Notes under the pieces: model-generated
What the model was told of the DNA's origin: nothing
Database searches by the model: none
The model's input: the letters and a program-made list of their open reading frames with translations, nothing else
Assembly: GCF_001434785.1 (NCBI RefSeq)
Contig: NZ_AZDT01000021.1
Location: 5,366 to 69,365 of the forward strand
From: Levilactobacillus namurensis DSM 19117
GTDB lineage: Bacteria > Bacillota > Bacilli > Lactobacillales > Lactobacillaceae
Direction: 5' to 3'
Length of the DNA stretch: 64,000 nucleotides
Shown here: positions 63,791 through 64,000 of the stretch, one piece after another
Position numbering within the stretch: position 1 is the first letter of the stretch
Layout of the letters: the number at the start of each line of letters is the position of its first letter
Made by a program: the position numbers and the translations under genes

Positions 63791-64000
63791 TGGCTAAGTT
63801 CGGATTCTAATTATAATCTCCGGATATAATAAATTTAATAGACAAATGAACTAATCAAATACGAACTTTTATTGCTTAAAGCAATAAATTGTAGACAAAC
63901 CTTTTATATGGCGAAAAGAGTCTTTTGAGGAGATGATTTAAAAATAATCTAGGGCTTGTAGATAATTGGCATATCCGGCAGCCACATCATTTACGCAGTG
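63791..64000. other. AT-rich end of window, no gene seen
   Basis: No frame with ribosome site and useful length. One palindrome (ATTGCTT/AAGCAAT at 63871-63885). Probably the control region of a gene beyond the window. Confidence 0.4.

Noticed and set aside
63728-63840. Purine riboswitch before the purine permease
   Set aside because: None of the conserved loop sequences of the purine aptamer were found on the minus strand.

Overview
The window looks like a chromosomal segment of a lactic acid bacterium of the family Lactobacillaceae. The signs are many TTG and GTG starts, Sec-secreted and LPQTG-anchored small surface proteins, a GlsB/AmaP/Asp23 alkaline-shock operon, DHA2 drug exporters paired with a DUF4811 protein, OpuC-like osmolyte uptake, and a type I-E CRISPR repeat of the lactobacillar kind. 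A Levilactobacillus-like species is my guess; I cannot prove the species. I saw no rRNA, tRNA, transposase or integrase.

Layout. 1-1.2 kb: end of an ABC exporter. 1.6-4.9 kb: an AT-rich EcsC-like gene, a WYL regulator, a Mor-like regulator and a zinc-ribbon/anchored protein pair. 5.0-7.0 kb: envelope stress operon (GlsB, AmaP, DUF2273, two Asp23 paralogs). 7.1-7.9 kb: fused remains of a phosphoesterase gene and a sirtuin gene. 8.2-16 kb: Fic-like protein, GNAT-membrane fusion, TetR and an MMPL exporter broken by one in-frame stop, two oxidoreductase/transporter genes, the second preceded by a probable leader-peptide attenuator. 16.1-28.2 kb: a complete type I-E CRISPR-Cas locus (cas3, cse1, cse2, cas7, cas5, cas6, cas1, cas2-exonuclease fusion, 8 repeats), preceded by a decayed second copy of the cas3 start and its divergent membrane-protein neighbour. 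28.4-44.5 kb: class II UvrA, Lrp, OpuC-like uptake, LysR- and MerR-linked flavin/redox genes, secreted proteins, drug and amino-acid transporters.

44.8-53.9 kb is a strikingly AT-rich three-gene operon that I read as the phosphorothioation-linked restriction module DptF-DptG-DptH (DndFGH), with no modification genes (dndBCDE or sspBCD) anywhere in the window and with a zinc ribbon added to the front of DptF. This is the best candidate for an undescribed or variant defence system. 53.9-60.5 kb holds a TetR-controlled DHA2 exporter, a GIY-YIG/DUF4357 protein that seems to start at ATC, a DUF262 protein and an AlkA-type glycosylase. 61.0-63.7 kb: an LPQTG surface protein and a purine permease.

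Two intergenic segments, near 17.2 kb and 60.8 kb, share a sequence core and a similar predicted fold and may be copies of one unrecognised structured RNA.

Functionally the window combines stress and envelope upkeep, solute transport with local repressors, and at least two defence systems (CRISPR I-E and DptFGH). Several genes are broken: the MMPL exporter, the sirtuin/phosphoesterase pair, and two copies of a cas-linked membrane protein.
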